Positions 5,084 through 5,453 of a stretch of 5,453 nucleotides of DNA are shown here, in pieces. The translations under genes were made by a program, and so were the position numbers. Under the pieces are notes generated by a model, which saw only the letters and a list, made by a program, of their open reading frames with translations, did not search any database and was not told the origin of the DNA. Numbering within the stretch: position 1 is the first letter of the stretch; the number at the start of each line of letters is the position of its first letter. The DNA comes from Deltaproteobacteria bacterium (GTDB lineage Bacteria; Desulfobacterota; Desulfobacteria; Desulfobacterales; JAUVVS01): the NCBI GenBank assembly GCA_030604545.1, contig JAUVVS010000168.1:1-5453 (forward strand), given 5' to 3'.

Positions 5084-5453
5084 AGCAGGCTAAATTCCAT
5101 TTTGAAACACCGGCTTTTATCTGTATGGTGGAATCTGACTCAAAAGATATGGTCGGCTTGATTGAAACCTGGGTCTGGGGAATATCTCTGGAGTTCTATA
5201 AGGACAGTATTTACAGGGAAAGAATAATACCGACCATAGCTGAGGTTGCCGTCGCTGTTCACCAGATGTCTTCCGAGACATTCAACCATATACCTGCTTT
5301 TGAGGATAGCCGGGTGCATATTCTAAATGAATTGGAAAGTCTATCACCGTAGCTATTTAGAGAATACCCATCAACCCAAGCAGCGAAAGAATGGATTCTA
5401 TCCCGTCTACCTGATAACCGGCCGGCAACCGTTATTCACGGCGATCTTCTACC
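5020..5453 (+). pseudogene. APH-like phosphotransferase remnant, 5'-truncated with in-frame TAG
   Basis: From about 5020 a frame different from the toxin's reads SEAAQYLLREAETLRVL (5035-5085), the helix-C-like REA segment of the aminoglycoside phosphotransferase/kinase fold. It continues through TPAFICMVESD, GLIETWVWG, EVAVAVHQM (the usual LH position) to LNELESLSP. A TAG at 5350-5352 interrupts it, after which the same frame goes on to VIHGDLLP (5431-5453), which holds the HGDL catalytic-loop motif (5437-5448). The window ends before the expected Asn of this motif. The N-terminal lobe with its glycine-rich loop and ATP-binding Lys is missing, and no start codon with a ribosome site is seen near 5020. 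With truncation plus an internal stop, it is best read as a pseudogene. The ATG at 5125 gives only a 75-residue piece without catalytic residues. The substrate cannot be told; resistance should not be assumed from the fold alone. Confidence 0.72.

Noticed and set aside
5125..5352. Independent 75-residue gene starting at ATG 5125
   Set aside because: Family-like sequence extends upstream to about 5020 and downstream past the TAG in the same frame, so this is an inner piece of a broken kinase gene.
1..5453. CRISPR array
   Set aside because: No regularly spaced direct repeats with unique spacers occur anywhere in the window.

Overview
The window suggests a bacterial accessory (genomic-island-like) locus. 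The host cannot be named from sequence alone. Consensus-strength Shine-Dalgarno sites, a WYL regulator and an AbiE-type system fit many Gram-negative lineages; the palindromic GC-rich intergenic block weakly recalls Desulfobacterota-like genomes, which I hold only as a low-confidence guess. Two base compositions meet here: positions 1-3808 are visibly AT-rich, while 4233-5453 is clearly more GC-rich. The two halves therefore probably have different histories.

Left half (1-3808). A divergent gene pair shares one 92-bp intergenic region. Leftward runs a 745-residue protein with two AAA+ ATPase modules (2711 to 474). It is followed after 72 bp, on the same strand, by an unrecognised acidic, Trp-rich protein that starts at 401 and leaves the window. 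Rightward runs a 334-residue HTH-WYL-WCX regulator (2804-3808). The shared region holds a TATAAT box and an imperfect inverted repeat that could be the regulator's operator. The simplest reading is a WYL-controlled module of a remodelling ATPase plus a partner protein. WYL regulators often control phage-defence operons, so this is a plausible but unproven defence or stress cassette.

Middle (3809-4232). No gene is visible. There is a weak hairpin just after the WYL gene, a palindrome-dense GC-rich block (about 3840-3975), a 17-bp-arm AT-rich hairpin (4023-4060), and the promoter/operator region of the next gene.

Right half (4233-5453). An apparently full-length AbiEi-type antitoxin gene is flanked at its 5' end by an 18-bp inverted repeat, one arm of which spans its start codon. 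It overlaps by 4 bp the start of an AbiEii-type toxin gene. The toxin is broken: after about 58 recognisable residues the sequence switches frame into the middle of an APH-like phosphotransferase. That second gene lacks its own 5' end and carries an in-frame TAG before its HGDL catalytic motif. The antitoxin is thus left without a functional toxin in this window.
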